Shown here one piece after another: positions 7,957 to 16,331 of a DNA stretch of 64,000 nt. The notes under the pieces are model-generated. The model saw nothing but the letters and a program-made list of their open reading frames with translations, made no database searches and was not told where the DNA came from. Each line of letters begins with the position of its first letter. Position 1 is the first letter of the stretch. Both the position numbers and the translations under genes were made by a program. Source of the DNA: an uncultured Candidatus Binatia bacterium (GTDB taxonomy: Bacteria > Desulfobacterota > Binatia > Bin18). The DNA lies in assembly GCA_958296235.1 (NCBI GenBank), contig OY282457.1, forward strand, positions 3,591,338-3,655,337. Reading direction: 5' to 3'.

Positions 7957-9570
7957 TTACTCGGCTACGGTAAGTCTCGAACGAGAGAGGTCCATCTGGA
8001 CGAGGAGCAAAGATCGAACGCCGAACATATCAACGAACATCTCGCCAGGATTGAGTTTGTCAGCCTGTTCCAGCATTGCCGGTTTAACGGTTGGCAAAGC
8101 CTCCCGCAGAACGGACATATTACGATGGCGGCCTATTATGGTTGTGTTCAAATTGTTACGGATGTTCTCGGGTACGTCGCCGGCGCTTTGTACAGCAATG
8201 ACGTACCCGATGTGTAGAGAGCGTCCCTTGCGGATTTGTTCGGCGAGCATACCTGTGGCGGCGTCTCGCAAGTATCGAGAGTCTGCTTTGAAAATATCCG
8301 ACGCTTCGTCGATAAGTATCTCTAGGTCAGGAACGTTGCTGACGTTTGCTCCGGGCTGTATTGCGTTAGAACGTATAGCGGCAGCGCTCTGTAGCAAATT
8401 CGACAGGAAGAGAGCGTAACCACGGGCATTGCCCTCACTGATGCGAATGACGTTAAGTCCAGGTCGAAAGACTTGGCCGATATTGGTGGTTCCTCTACGC
8501 CCGCCGAGGGCATTGGACGGAGGGTGGGAATCAATAAACAACGGTATCCGGCCGGGCATATCCATCCTGCGCTGCAGGGCGTCCATGGTGCCCTTGTGTA
8601 AGGTGGTACCACTGCTCCCGTAAAGGAAATTGCTCAACGCTGCGTTGCTATTGTCCCTGATGTAGCTGGTGAGGTCTCGTATAGTCCAGTTTTCATCACG
8701 GTCGGCGCAATATGATGCGAAGTGGGTAGCAATGTGAGCGAAATATTCGGCTTGGTTGTCTTCGTTGGGCTTGTAGAAGATAGTTCCGGCCAGGATTTCA
8801 GGGTTCAGGTCCTGCGCCCTTACGTCAAGTATGTCGGAACGAGTGTTGGGGTCGTCTGCATCCAGGGTGTAATAGTGTACGGAGTGTTCGTTAGGGTCAC
8901 GGGTGTCCAGCGAGAAAGCTTGAGAGAATTGGGCATCAGGGTTGGGTTCATGGTGGTTTTGATGGTCGGGTTTGTGGTCAAAGAGGATGATAGCGCGGCC
9001 CATGGCCGCGGCTGCGTGAGCAAGGTTGGAGAGCAAGTGAGATTTTCCAGAACCAGTGGAGCCAGCGATTAGGATGTGGTGGTTCAGTATCCGCCCGTCG
9101 GCGTTGATAGCAACTTCTGATTCGCCGCTGCGGGCCAGTTTGCCGATGCGGAAGTCGCTGTCTTGGCCTTGAGGTAGCTCTAAGCAGTTAATAATTTCTT
9201 CCGTAGAGGCGAGTTCGTTGATAGCGCCAGTGGTGGGTCGGATGAAGGGCGTTTCAGGCCTGCCTTCTTTGTTGATGATAGCCTCTATTTTGGCCTCATA
9301 GTAGGTGATGTTAGCAACGATGGCGTCTCTTGAGTAGCCCCTATTTTCGACCAAAGATAGCATCTGATTAAGCGAGATGCTGTCGAAAGGATTAGGCGAA
9401 AAGCGGCTTAGATTGCGATTGGCGGTAGCGACCTGGAGGAAGAATCGGTGCGTCTCCGAGTTTGAAATCAGATAGGCGAAAAGGGGGATGAGGGGGTCCT
9501 CTCCTTTGCCAACCAGTCTGACTATGCTGGTGTCCGTGTTTTGGTCATCGGCTATCTGGATTAGGCTCAT
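7957..9570 (-). CDS. herA: HerA-like FtsK/VirB4-family DNA translocase ATPase
   Basis: 537-residue ATPase of the HerA/FtsK superfamily. The N-terminal region (1-140) is HAS-barrel-like. Walker A is GSTGSGKS (170-177) in ILIAGSTGSGKSHLLSNLA, Walker B is LEILIDEASDIF (about 415-425), and AEQIRKGRSLHIGYVIAVQ is a sensor-like segment. HerA hexamers pump duplex DNA into the NurA nuclease. Its ATG overlaps the nurA stop by four bases (ATGA), indicating translational coupling. No membrane segments are seen. The methyltransferase directly downstream is unusual for the archaeal-type repair pair and suggests defence rather than housekeeping repair. Confidence 0.85.
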   Translation of the reverse strand: MSLIQIADDQNTDTSIVRLVGKGEDPLIPLFAYLISNSETHRFFLQVATANRNLSRFSPNPFDSISLNQMLSLVENRGYSRDAIVANITYYEAKIEAIINKEGRPETPFIRPTTGAINELASTEEIINCLELPQGQDSDFRIGKLARSGESEVAINADGRILNHHILIAGSTGSGKSHLLSNLAHAAAAMGRAIILFDHKPDHQNHHEPNPDAQFSQAFSLDTRDPNEHSVHYYTLDADDPNTRSDILDVRAQDLNPEILAGTIFYKPNEDNQAEYFAHIATHFASYCADRDENWTIRDLTSYIRDNSNAALSNFLYGSSGTTLHKGTMDALQRRMDMPGRIPLFIDSHPPSNALGGRRGTTNIGQVFRPGLNVIRISEGNARGYALFLSNLLQSAAAIRSNAIQPGANVSNVPDLEILIDEASDIFKADSRYLRDAATGMLAEQIRKGRSLHIGYVIAVQSAGDVPENIRNNLNTTIIGRHRNMSVLREALPTVKPAMLEQADKLNPGEMFVDMFGVRSLLLVQMDLSRSRLTVAE

Positions 9571-10646
9571 CGTAGGGTCCTCTCGCTGATCAAGTCAAGG
9601 AATCTGTTGGGATCGTTGGCGGAGAAACGTGCTATGACTTCATCGCGGGCGCGGGCTCCGTTAAACTTGGTTCGGACGTGGTTGTCGGCGATTTGCAAAA
9701 GCATTGGTATGTCGTGGTCCAAGGAGCCGGTATTGTCGTATGCTAATATGGCGAAGGCGAGGGGTAGCTGGTCGGCAAGGCATTCTATGGCAAAGGCTTT
9801 GCGGTTGACTTTGTAGACGGCTCTGACCACTTCGTTAGCGTTCTCCTCTATCCATCTGCTGATGGCTTGCTGCCGTTCACCGAATCGATCAGAGAGAATG
9901 TTGGACCATTCCCTCATCACGAATGTTTCGCCTGGACGCAGTGCATAACCAATTGCACTGAGGAGTGGGTTAGCGGAGAGATTCTTTATAAAGCCGATAG
10001 CGCGCTGATTGGTTACTATCTTTGACAGCAACTCGCGGGCGGCGTCTTGGGTTAGCATATTCTGGGTGAGGATGGGGCCGTCAATCAGTACGATGTGGTT
10101 TTCATTTTCTTGGAGCCACTCATAAGCCATTTCACGTTCTTCATATTCTCTGAAGGTATTAATCCAAGAATGTTCATGTTCACGGGCACCTCGCAAGTAC
10201 TCAGCCCATTCCTTGAGAGCTTGTTGCCAAGTCATGCTGGGGTTCGCAGACGGTGTAAGATGAGAGGCTTGGGTGCGCGCTACATGCGCCCTGGGTCGGT
10301 GTTGGGTTTGCGGCGTTACCAGCACAACGCCGGCGGCATATATCGTGTCGGACGCGAACCGCAGGGCAGAAACAGCATCAGTACCGTCTACGGCTGCTAT
10401 CCGATTTGAGTGATATAGGCTTGTAGCGTTGGACAGAAACGGACTCGCTAACTCCTCTATAGCCCTGATGCCGTTGGGCTGGTTCTCGATGATAGAGCGG
10501 ATTTGCACGACGAACTCGTCTTCTCTTTGCGAGGAGATGCCGATTATTTCGGGGATGTCGCCCAAGACTTCGTAGGAGTCCGTGATGTCGCGGCGACCTT
10601 CGAGGGCGTGGACAAAATATCTGCCTGCGTTATCTTCACTTGTCAT
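9567..10646 (-). CDS. nurA: NurA-domain nuclease
   Basis: 359-residue protein showing the scattered NurA active-site signatures. These are AAVDGTD (Asp87), IVLIDGPIL (Asp189), a conserved Lys in IGFIKN (Lys221), and a late IADNHV (His323). NurA is an RNaseH-like, Mn-dependent 5'-3' exonuclease/endonuclease working as a dimer on a HerA hexamer. Overall similarity is distant, so the call rests on motif order plus the adjoining herA. It is the first gene of a leftward operon. No strong ribosome site precedes ATG 10646. An alternative is a different nuclease of similar layout, but the pairing with HerA makes NurA most likely. Confidence 0.72.
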   Translation of the reverse strand: MTSEDNAGRYFVHALEGRRDITDSYEVLGDIPEIIGISSQREDEFVVQIRSIIENQPNGIRAIEELASPFLSNATSLYHSNRIAAVDGTDAVSALRFASDTIYAAGVVLVTPQTQHRPRAHVARTQASHLTPSANPSMTWQQALKEWAEYLRGAREHEHSWINTFREYEEREMAYEWLQENENHIVLIDGPILTQNMLTQDAARELLSKIVTNQRAIGFIKNLSANPLLSAIGYALRPGETFVMREWSNILSDRFGERQQAISRWIEENANEVVRAVYKVNRKAFAIECLADQLPLAFAILAYDNTGSLDHDIPMLLQIADNHVRTKFNGARARDEVIARFSANDPNRFLDLISERTLR

Positions 10647-10757
10647 ATAATCGATTCCGCTGGGAAAGAGTTGCAGGTTGCAAGGCGATAAGCGACGCTT
10701 TTGAGGCCCGCTAGTTCAAAACCTTTTCCCACTATGGGCATCCTCTAGATCGATCCG

Positions 10758-10775
10758 CTGCCTGATATCAGACAG
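10758..10775. promoter_or_regulatory. palindrome upstream of nurA
   Basis: CTG-C-CTGATATCAG-A-CAG is an almost perfect 18-bp dyad about 110 bp upstream of nurA and 120 bp upstream of hicA. It is a possible operator in the divergent control region. The rest of this roughly 250-bp spacer shows no gene. Confidence 0.35.
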
Positions 10776-10862
10776 GGGAAGGGGTGTCGAGACAGAGCCA
10801 CTCATACTTAGGCATGGGAGACTATGCCAGTCTCTTCCGTCTAAGGACTACTCGGATCATTG

Positions 10863-10891
10863 TTGATTAAGTACCATCATGGTACTACATA
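10863..10891 (+). promoter_or_regulatory. hicAB promoter with operator palindrome
   Basis: A TTGATT -35-like box (10863-10868) and a TACATA -10-like box (10886-10891) are separated by 17 bp. The spacer is almost filled by a perfect dyad AGTACCAT-C-ATGGTACT (10870-10886). The hicA ATG is at 10896, only a few bases past the -10, so the transcript would be nearly leaderless. This is the expected place for HicB autorepression. Confidence 0.6.
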
Positions 10892-10895
10892 AGAA

Positions 10896-11099
10896 ATGCC
10901 GCCTAAAATACGAGAGCTGATTAAACAATTAGAATCTTCCGGATTCGTTGACAGAGGCGGGAAGGGCAGCCACAGAAATTTCAAGCATCCCCAAGGCATT
11001 CGTGTCACTCTTAGCGGCAGATTAGGAAGTGAGGCGCACGCCTATCAAGAGCACGCCGTCAAAAAAGCGATAGAGAGAGTCCGTCATGAAAAAGAGTGA
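10896..11099 (+). CDS. hicA: HicA-family toxin (mRNA interferase)
   Basis: 67-residue double-stranded-RNA-binding-fold toxin of the HicA family, which cleaves mRNA independently of ribosomes until bound by HicB. KIRELIKQLESSGF, then RGGKGSHRNFKHP carrying the catalytic His, matches the family (GSHHxxx-type motif). The length is typical. No Shine-Dalgarno is visible, and the start sits right after a promoter-like element. Its stop overlaps hicB by 14 nt. It sits downstream of the nurA-herA-methyltransferase cassette but is transcribed the other way. Confidence 0.88.
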   Translation: MPPKIRELIKQLESSGFVDRGGKGSHRNFKHPQGIRVTLSGRLGSEAHAYQEHAVKKAIERVRHEKE

Positions 11100-11424
11100 T
11101 CGCTACTTGAAAATCGTTGAGTGGTCGGACGAGGATCAGTGCTATATCGGTCGCGCACCTGGCCTCATGCTGGGTGGCGTGCATGGGAAAGACGAAGCCA
11201 AAGTCTATGCCGAATTGTGTCAAGTGGTTGAGGAGTGGATACGGATTCAAGAAACGGACGGCGACCCGCTCCCGCCTGCGACCGTGCACAGGGCATACTC
11301 GGGAAAATTCAACCTGCGGGTTGGGAAAGCGCTTCACGAGCGGCTGGCGTTTGCGGCCCGCAAAGCCGACCAAAGCCTGAACGCATTTTGCGTCCACGCC
11401 CTCGAAAAAGAACTCAATCCCTAA
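11086..11424 (+). CDS. hicB: HicB-family antitoxin
   Basis: 112-residue antitoxin. The N-terminal partial RNaseH-like domain (YLKIVEWSDEDQCYIGRAPG, residues 7-26, and an AELCQVVEEWI helix) covers the HicA active site. The C-terminal ribbon-helix-helix segment (GKFNLRVGKALHERLAFAARKA...SLNAFCVHAL) binds DNA and would act at the dyad before hicA. Gene order toxin-antitoxin with a 14-nt overlap is usual for hicAB. Confidence 0.88.
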   Translation: MKKSDRYLKIVEWSDEDQCYIGRAPGLMLGGVHGKDEAKVYAELCQVVEEWIRIQETDGDPLPPATVHRAYSGKFNLRVGKALHERLAFAARKADQSLNAFCVHALEKELNP

Positions 11425-13336
11425 CGTTTTCCTCCAAGCCGGCGGCCCGAAAGGCGGCCAGGATACGTTCAAGGTCGGCGGGGTCTTTATACGGAAGCGC
11501 CTGGGTCATAGTTGTGAACGAGAAGTTGGGGCTGAGGCGGAGAATCTCCGTTGCCAGCGCCCGGGCTTCTTCAAGACGGCCCAAATCAACCGAGGCCAGG
11601 AGCAGGTTATAATAAGCCGGCAGAAAATCCGGGTTGTGGGCGAGCGCGCGCTTTAAGACGGCGATGGACTCTTCGGTCTGACCGAGCACGCGGTAGGTAT
11701 GCCCCAGGAAGTGCAGATAGATAAACGGATAGCGGGGGTTGAGGCGGATGGCTTGTTGGATGAGTCGAAGGGCCTCCTGTGGTCGCCCAACGAAAGTCAG
11801 CGCGCTTCCGAACCAGGCGTAATTGTCCGCATCGTTCGGGTCGAGCGCCACGGCCCGCTCAAGCTCGCTCATCGCCCGCTCATGCTGCTTCTCGAACAGA
11901 TAGATATAGCCCAGTAACCGATGCGCGACGGGCAACGAGTCGTCCAGAGCCACGGCCTGCCGCACGAACGCCTGCGCGCGCTGTGATGCCTGAGGGTCTT
12001 GCTCCCACTGCATGATAAAGCCGAAGAAGTCTGCCCAGCCCAGCCAGGCATAGGCTTCGGCATACTGCGCGTCCAGGGCGATGGCCTGCTCAAACTGCTG
12101 TCGGGCCTGGATAAGTGACTCCCGCGTTGTACGCCAGAGATAGCTTTCCCCGCGCAAGACGAAATCGTAGGCCTGGAGGTTATCGGTCGATTTTTGGACC
12201 AAACGGGTCTGCTCATCCGCGGTCAGGCTGATCTGGAGGGCCTGGACAATTTGCTGCGTAACCTGATCCTGGAGGGCAAAGATATCCTGCATTGCGCCGT
12301 CGTAGCGTTCCGCCCACACATGGCCGCCGGTTGTGGCGTCTAATAACTGGGCATTAATGCGAACCCGATCATTGGCCCGACGCACACTTCCTTCCAAAAC
12401 GTACCGAACGCCCAAGTCCTGCCCGACCTGCTCAACATCGATTGCTCGGCCCTTGTAGGTAAACGAAGAATTACGGGCAATGACAAACAGGCCCGAGATT
12501 TTTGAGAGGTCGGTAATAATGTCTTCGGTGATGCCGTCGCTGAAATACTCCTGCTCCGGTTCGCCGCTCATATTCGTAAAGGGCAGCACGGCAATCGAGG
12601 GCTTGTCAGGCAGCGCCAAGCGCGGCGGATTCCAGAAGGCTGGCGATGATAAGAGCGGATACCAGTCTTTGAGCGCAAAAGCGCCAAGGCCGAGAATCAC
12701 GAGGACGACCAGGCCGAGGGTGATCAGCGACCCGGGCCCTGGGGGTTTTGGTTCCAGGGGGAGGAGGGCGCTGTCGAGTGTGACTGGCGCGAGGTCTGCG
12801 GCCTCCCAGCGCACCTGATAGACCTGAATGGGCTGGGCAATATTCTTCACCTGCCGCTCGCCCTGATGCGTAAACGCCAGGTCGAGCTTGTTTGCTATCT
12901 GCTCATGCACAGCGCCCGAGATGCAGATGCCTCCCCCCTCAGCCAGGCTTTCCAAACGGGCCGCGATGTTGACCCCATCTCCGTAAATACGCCCATCTTC
13001 AACCACCACGTCGCCAACATTAATGCCCATGCGATAGTGCATCTGTCGCTCTGCCGGCAGCTCCGCGTTCCGCACGGCCAGCGCTGTCTGGACCTCAACT
13101 GCGCATTGCACCGCGTCAACCACGCTCGGAAACTCGGCCAGGAGATTATCGCCGGGAGAATCGACCACCCGGCCGGCATGTTGCTGAATGGTCCGCGCCA
13201 TCAGCCCTCGATACGCGGTCAGCGTCCGAATCGTGGCGACTTCGTCATCGCCCATGAGGCGACTATAGCCTTGGACATCGGCGCTCAGGATAGCGGCGAG
13301 TTTGCGCCTGACGGCGGATGGGTCTCTCCCTGACAT
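11414..13336 (-). CDS. class III adenylate/guanylate cyclase-like protein with TolB-like and TPR domains
   Basis: 640-residue membrane signalling protein. A class III nucleotide cyclase domain (about 10-175) keeps metal-ligand Asp20 (LSADVQGYSRL) and Asp63 (DSPGDNLLAEF), and Asn123/Arg127 in GDGVNIAARLE. One transmembrane helix spans 203-222. A TolB/FlgO-like region starts at 247 (PSIAVLPFTNMSGEPEQEYF). Tetratricopeptide repeats fill about 400-620. The cyclase domain would be cytosolic and the repeats likely periplasmic. The start at 13336 is chosen by domain boundary because no ribosome site is evident; the frame extends to 13603 across the divergent gene. It overlaps the hicB 3' end by 11 nt. 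Whether it makes cAMP is unproven. Confidence 0.85.
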   Translation of the reverse strand: MSGRDPSAVRRKLAAILSADVQGYSRLMGDDEVATIRTLTAYRGLMARTIQQHAGRVVDSPGDNLLAEFPSVVDAVQCAVEVQTALAVRNAELPAERQMHYRMGINVGDVVVEDGRIYGDGVNIAARLESLAEGGGICISGAVHEQIANKLDLAFTHQGERQVKNIAQPIQVYQVRWEAADLAPVTLDSALLPLEPKPPGPGSLITLGLVVLVILGLGAFALKDWYPLLSSPAFWNPPRLALPDKPSIAVLPFTNMSGEPEQEYFSDGITEDIITDLSKISGLFVIARNSSFTYKGRAIDVEQVGQDLGVRYVLEGSVRRANDRVRINAQLLDATTGGHVWAERYDGAMQDIFALQDQVTQQIVQALQISLTADEQTRLVQKSTDNLQAYDFVLRGESYLWRTTRESLIQARQQFEQAIALDAQYAEAYAWLGWADFFGFIMQWEQDPQASQRAQAFVRQAVALDDSLPVAHRLLGYIYLFEKQHERAMSELERAVALDPNDADNYAWFGSALTFVGRPQEALRLIQQAIRLNPRYPFIYLHFLGHTYRVLGQTEESIAVLKRALAHNPDFLPAYYNLLLASVDLGRLEEARALATEILRLSPNFSFTTMTQALPYKDPADLERILAAFRAAGLEENVRD

Positions 13337-13443
13337 AAACGGCGGTATCGTTTCGAGTTGAATTGCTCGCGCTGAACTGGCAAAAGCTTTTGCCAAGGGA
13401 TAGCATAGCCGCAGGCGCGACTGAAGGCAGCAAGGGGAACAGC

Positions 13444-14124
13444 ATGGCAACCTATCTGATCGTTGGAGCCGACCGAGGCATTGCAAACGCGCTGTGTCTG
13501 CAATTATGCGAGCGCGGGGAGAGTGTGATTGCTGCCTGTTTGGGCGACTCGCCCGCCTTGGCTGCAAAGGGCGCGCGCGTCGAGACGGGCGTCGATGTGG
13601 CATCCGACTCGGCAGTCCAGGCCCTGGCCCAGCGCTTGATCGGTACGCATGTGGACGTACTTATTCATGTCGCTGGGATTTATCTGGACGACGGCCTTGA
13701 AACCCTACCGATTGCCGATGTGCAACGTCAGATTGAGGTGAACGCGCTGGGACCGTTGCGTGTTGTCCACGCCCTCCAGTCGTGTCTCGACCGCGGCGCA
13801 AAAATAGGCATTGTAACCAGTCGGATGGGCTCAATTGCCGACAATACCTCAGGCCGGCTGTATGGCTATCGGATGTCCAAAGCCGCGGCCAATATGTTGG
13901 GAGTGTCGCTGGCCCAGGACCTCAAAGAACGCGGAATCGCGGTAGCCTTGCTCCACCCCGGGATGGTCAATACCCAACTGGTGCCCAATCTCCCCGAGAG
14001 CGCCCGCAGCCAACTGATTGAGCCTGAAGAGGCGGCGCGCGGCCTGCTTGCCCGTATGGATGCGCTGACCTTGGAAACAACCGGAAAATTCTGGCACGCC
14101 AACGGCGAGGTGTTGCCCTGGTAG
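13444..14124 (+). CDS. short-chain dehydrogenase/reductase (SDR)
   Basis: 226-residue NAD(P)-dependent Rossmann enzyme. The N-terminal cofactor strand is YLIVGADRGIANAL (divergent from the classical TGxxxGxG). Later come VDVLIHVAGIY (NAG-like), the catalytic Ser in IVTSRMGS, and YGYRMSKAAANM (Tyr-x3-Lys), then LLHPGMVNT. It resembles C-factor/CsgA-like atypical SDRs. ATG 13444 follows AAGGGGAAC. It is divergent from the cyclase gene. The substrate is unknown. Confidence 0.82.
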   Translation: MATYLIVGADRGIANALCLQLCERGESVIAACLGDSPALAAKGARVETGVDVASDSAVQALAQRLIGTHVDVLIHVAGIYLDDGLETLPIADVQRQIEVNALGPLRVVHALQSCLDRGAKIGIVTSRMGSIADNTSGRLYGYRMSKAAANMLGVSLAQDLKERGIAVALLHPGMVNTQLVPNLPESARSQLIEPEEAARGLLARMDALTLETTGKFWHANGEVLPW

Positions 14125-14187
14125 GGGCGGCGGGACCGGTCAGATTGAGCTGTCCTGTCCTGAAGTAATAGCCCCCCGCCACAGTCG

Positions 14188-14955
14188 TTATGCAAATGTC
14201 GCGGACACGCTGCCAAACGAGGAAAAGGTGGTCTCCCAGGTGTCGCCCTTTTCAATGGGCGTCGGCTTGGTCACCGAGCCGGTCATAATGCACTGACCCG
14301 CCTTCAAAGACAGATCGAATTGCGCCAGATGGTTGGCCAGCCAGGCAACCGTCTGAAGCTGGTCGTCAATTGCATCCTTGCCCTGTACGCTTGCCACTAC
14401 CTCGCCGTTTCGCCTGGTCTCCGCGGTCATGGCTCCGAGGTCCACATCTGCCGGATAGGGCCTGACTTCAGGACCGGTCACAAATCCCCACTGCGCCACT
14501 CCATCGGCCACGCCGAGCGGAAGGTCCGCGCCAATATTCAGCCGCATGTCCACCAGCTCCAGCGCCGGAGCGGCTCCAGCCACGGCAGCCATAGCCTGTT
14601 CGCGGGTCACGCCCGGACCTTTCAATTCCTGCCCCATGACAATGCACAGCTCGGATTCAATAATCGGCTTGCGAAAATCGGCACAGTTAAAGCTGCCGCC
14701 GCTTTGAAACCGACGGCTGGCCAGCAGATAGGCGCTGATCGGGGCATCAAGGCCAAACATCTGCCGGGTGGCGTCGGATGAGAGACCGACCTTCCAGCCC
14801 GCGAGTTGTTCGCCCGCGGCAATGCGTCGTTCAAGAATCGCCAGTTGAATGTTATAGGCATCCGTAAAAGTCAGCACTTTTTCCAACCCCGGCGGCGGGT
14901 ACTGCCCGCTCTGGGTGGTTTGCCACAGGGTTTCAACAGCCTCGTTGATATTCAT
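14188..14955 (-). CDS. 2-keto-4-pentenoate hydratase / 4-oxalocrotonate decarboxylase-like (FAH superfamily)
   Basis: 255-residue enzyme of the fumarylacetoacetate-hydrolase fold, MhpD/DmpE type. GWKVGLSSDATRQMFG, the metal-ligand stretch IESELCIVMGQEL, ALELVDMRL and the C-terminal GSVTKP are characteristic. Such enzymes hydrate 2-oxopent-4-enoate in the lower meta-cleavage pathway. AAGGAG precedes the ATG. It is the last gene of a five-gene leftward operon containing a Rieske oxygenase and a muconolactone-isomerase-like protein, which supports an aromatic or steroid-like degradation role. Hydratase versus decarboxylase cannot be separated from sequence alone. Confidence 0.82.
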   Translation of the reverse strand: MNINEAVETLWQTTQSGQYPPPGLEKVLTFTDAYNIQLAILERRIAAGEQLAGWKVGLSSDATRQMFGLDAPISAYLLASRRFQSGGSFNCADFRKPIIESELCIVMGQELKGPGVTREQAMAAVAGAAPALELVDMRLNIGADLPLGVADGVAQWGFVTGPEVRPYPADVDLGAMTAETRRNGEVVASVQGKDAIDDQLQTVAWLANHLAQFDLSLKAGQCIMTGSVTKPTPIEKGDTWETTFSSFGSVSATFA

Positions 14956-14973
14956 CTGCCGCTCCTTCTTTGG

Positions 14974-15990
14974 TCAGGTAATAAACTCCACTGCCGGATG
15001 CGCGCGTGGGTAGTCACGCAAGTACTGGAAGAATTTACTCAGGGCTTTATCACTCTTTGTCAGGGCGCCGGGCTGAAAATGAATGGTTTGCATAATAGGC
15101 GCGTCTTCTCCCACCACTTTTTTTTCAAGTTGCATGGCGAATTGGAGGAACGCTTGGGTTGAGGCGACATCGCTGTCCGACTTGCGCGCAACGACAATCA
15201 TATAGGTTGTTGTCTGACCCGGACGGGGCAGACCAAAAGGGGCTAAAAAGCCAAACCAGCGTCCGTCAAAGATACTGCTTTGATAGAAGATGCTGGTCCC
15301 ATAAATACCAACCCGGTATTCGATTGGCTCGCCATTGGCGTGACGGCCTTTGAAATCATACAGCATGGAGTGGGGCGTCCATTCGATACCCTCATCCGGG
15401 TCTTCCTGGTCAAACGTCACACCGTGCAAGGCTTTAATATGCTGCATGTCTGGCGTGTTGCAGCACAAGACCCACGGGTCAACCGGGAGAACCGCCTCAA
15501 AAGCCTCAACCTGTATAGCGAGTTCATCCTCAGGATAAGGGAAGTCCGGCAGATCAAAGAGGGGTATTTCTCCATTAAAGGCCCAGATCAGGCCATATTT
15601 TTCAGCGGCGGGAAAGTTGAACAAACAGGCGCCGGGAGGTGGCGGGTCGCCGATGCCTGTTTTGACACAGACGCCGCGTTGGTCGTACTGCCAGTGATGA
15701 AAAGCGCAGCGTATGGTATTGCCTTGCACCTCGCCCACGGAAAGGTCCGCGCCAAGGTGTGGACAGTAGGCGCTCAGAACCCGGGCCCTGTTGTCCTCCC
15801 CGCGAAAAACAACCACTCGTCCATCAAGAAAATCTACGCCCAAGACTTGACTCTTGGCCACCTGGCTTGAGCGGCACAGGGGAAACCATGACTGCGTGAA
15901 CAGCCCGTCTGCCCCCTCAGATGGAATCGGCCGGCCAAGAAAGCGCCGGCGCGGTTCCCGCTGAGGCGTATCGCTAGAAGCCGTCGCCAT
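14974..15990 (-). CDS. Rieske non-heme iron oxygenase, alpha subunit (KshA/VanA-like)
   Basis: 338-residue oxygenase. The Rieske [2Fe-2S] ligands are Cys76-His78 (CPHLG) and Cys95-His98 (CAFHHW). The mononuclear iron site follows at Asp181, His184, His189 (NTPDMQHIKALHG). Size and single-subunit layout match three-component monooxygenases such as KshA or vanillate demethylase, which need a separate reductase; none is adjacent. AAGGAAGGAG precedes ATG 15990. The gap to the next gene is 18 nt. It would start oxidation of a ring or O-methyl substrate for the operon. Confidence 0.87.
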   Translation of the reverse strand: MATASSDTPQREPRRRFLGRPIPSEGADGLFTQSWFPLCRSSQVAKSQVLGVDFLDGRVVVFRGEDNRARVLSAYCPHLGADLSVGEVQGNTIRCAFHHWQYDQRGVCVKTGIGDPPPPGACLFNFPAAEKYGLIWAFNGEIPLFDLPDFPYPEDELAIQVEAFEAVLPVDPWVLCCNTPDMQHIKALHGVTFDQEDPDEGIEWTPHSMLYDFKGRHANGEPIEYRVGIYGTSIFYQSSIFDGRWFGFLAPFGLPRPGQTTTYMIVVARKSDSDVASTQAFLQFAMQLEKKVVGEDAPIMQTIHFQPGALTKSDKALSKFFQYLRDYPRAHPAVEFIT

Positions 15991-16004
15991 ACTGCTCTCC
16001 TTCC

Positions 16005-16286
16005 TTATGCCGGCCCGCCAAAGAGGGGGTGCAACAGGACCGGCGTGACCTCGAACTCCAGATAGCGCGCCAGGGGGAGGCCGGAGAAAATCCGATGGAC
16101 CTCTTCGTTTGAGTCCGCATCGACAATGAAGAACGAGCCACCCCCGCCGAGCCGGCGATAGGCCGCCAGGATTTTCTTTTGCTCAATAAATTGACGCGCA
16201 TGGGCCATTTCTTTTTGGATCAGTTCGGCGGCCTGCTCTTCGGGAATCTGTGACCGAAGAATTTTGGTTGTCACCACATAGAGCAT
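16005..16286 (-). CDS. muconolactone delta-isomerase-like protein
   Basis: 93-residue ferredoxin-like fold protein resembling CatC. EEQAAELIQKEMAHARQF, IVDADSNEEVHRIFSGLPL and the terminal FEVTPVLLHP follow the CatC pattern. CatC isomerises muconolactone to the 3-oxoadipate enol-lactone in the ortho-cleavage branch; this divergent member may act on a related lactone. AAAGGAG precedes ATG. It lies between the LLM oxidoreductase and Rieske oxygenase genes with small gaps (45 and 14 nt). Confidence 0.78.
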   Translation of the reverse strand: MLYVVTTKILRSQIPEEQAAELIQKEMAHARQFIEQKKILAAYRRLGGGGSFFIVDADSNEEVHRIFSGLPLARYLEFEVTPVLLHPLFGGPA

Positions 16287-16331
16287 GGACTGTCTCCTTT
16301 CCTGTGAAATATGAAAAACTGCTGCGGCTCT

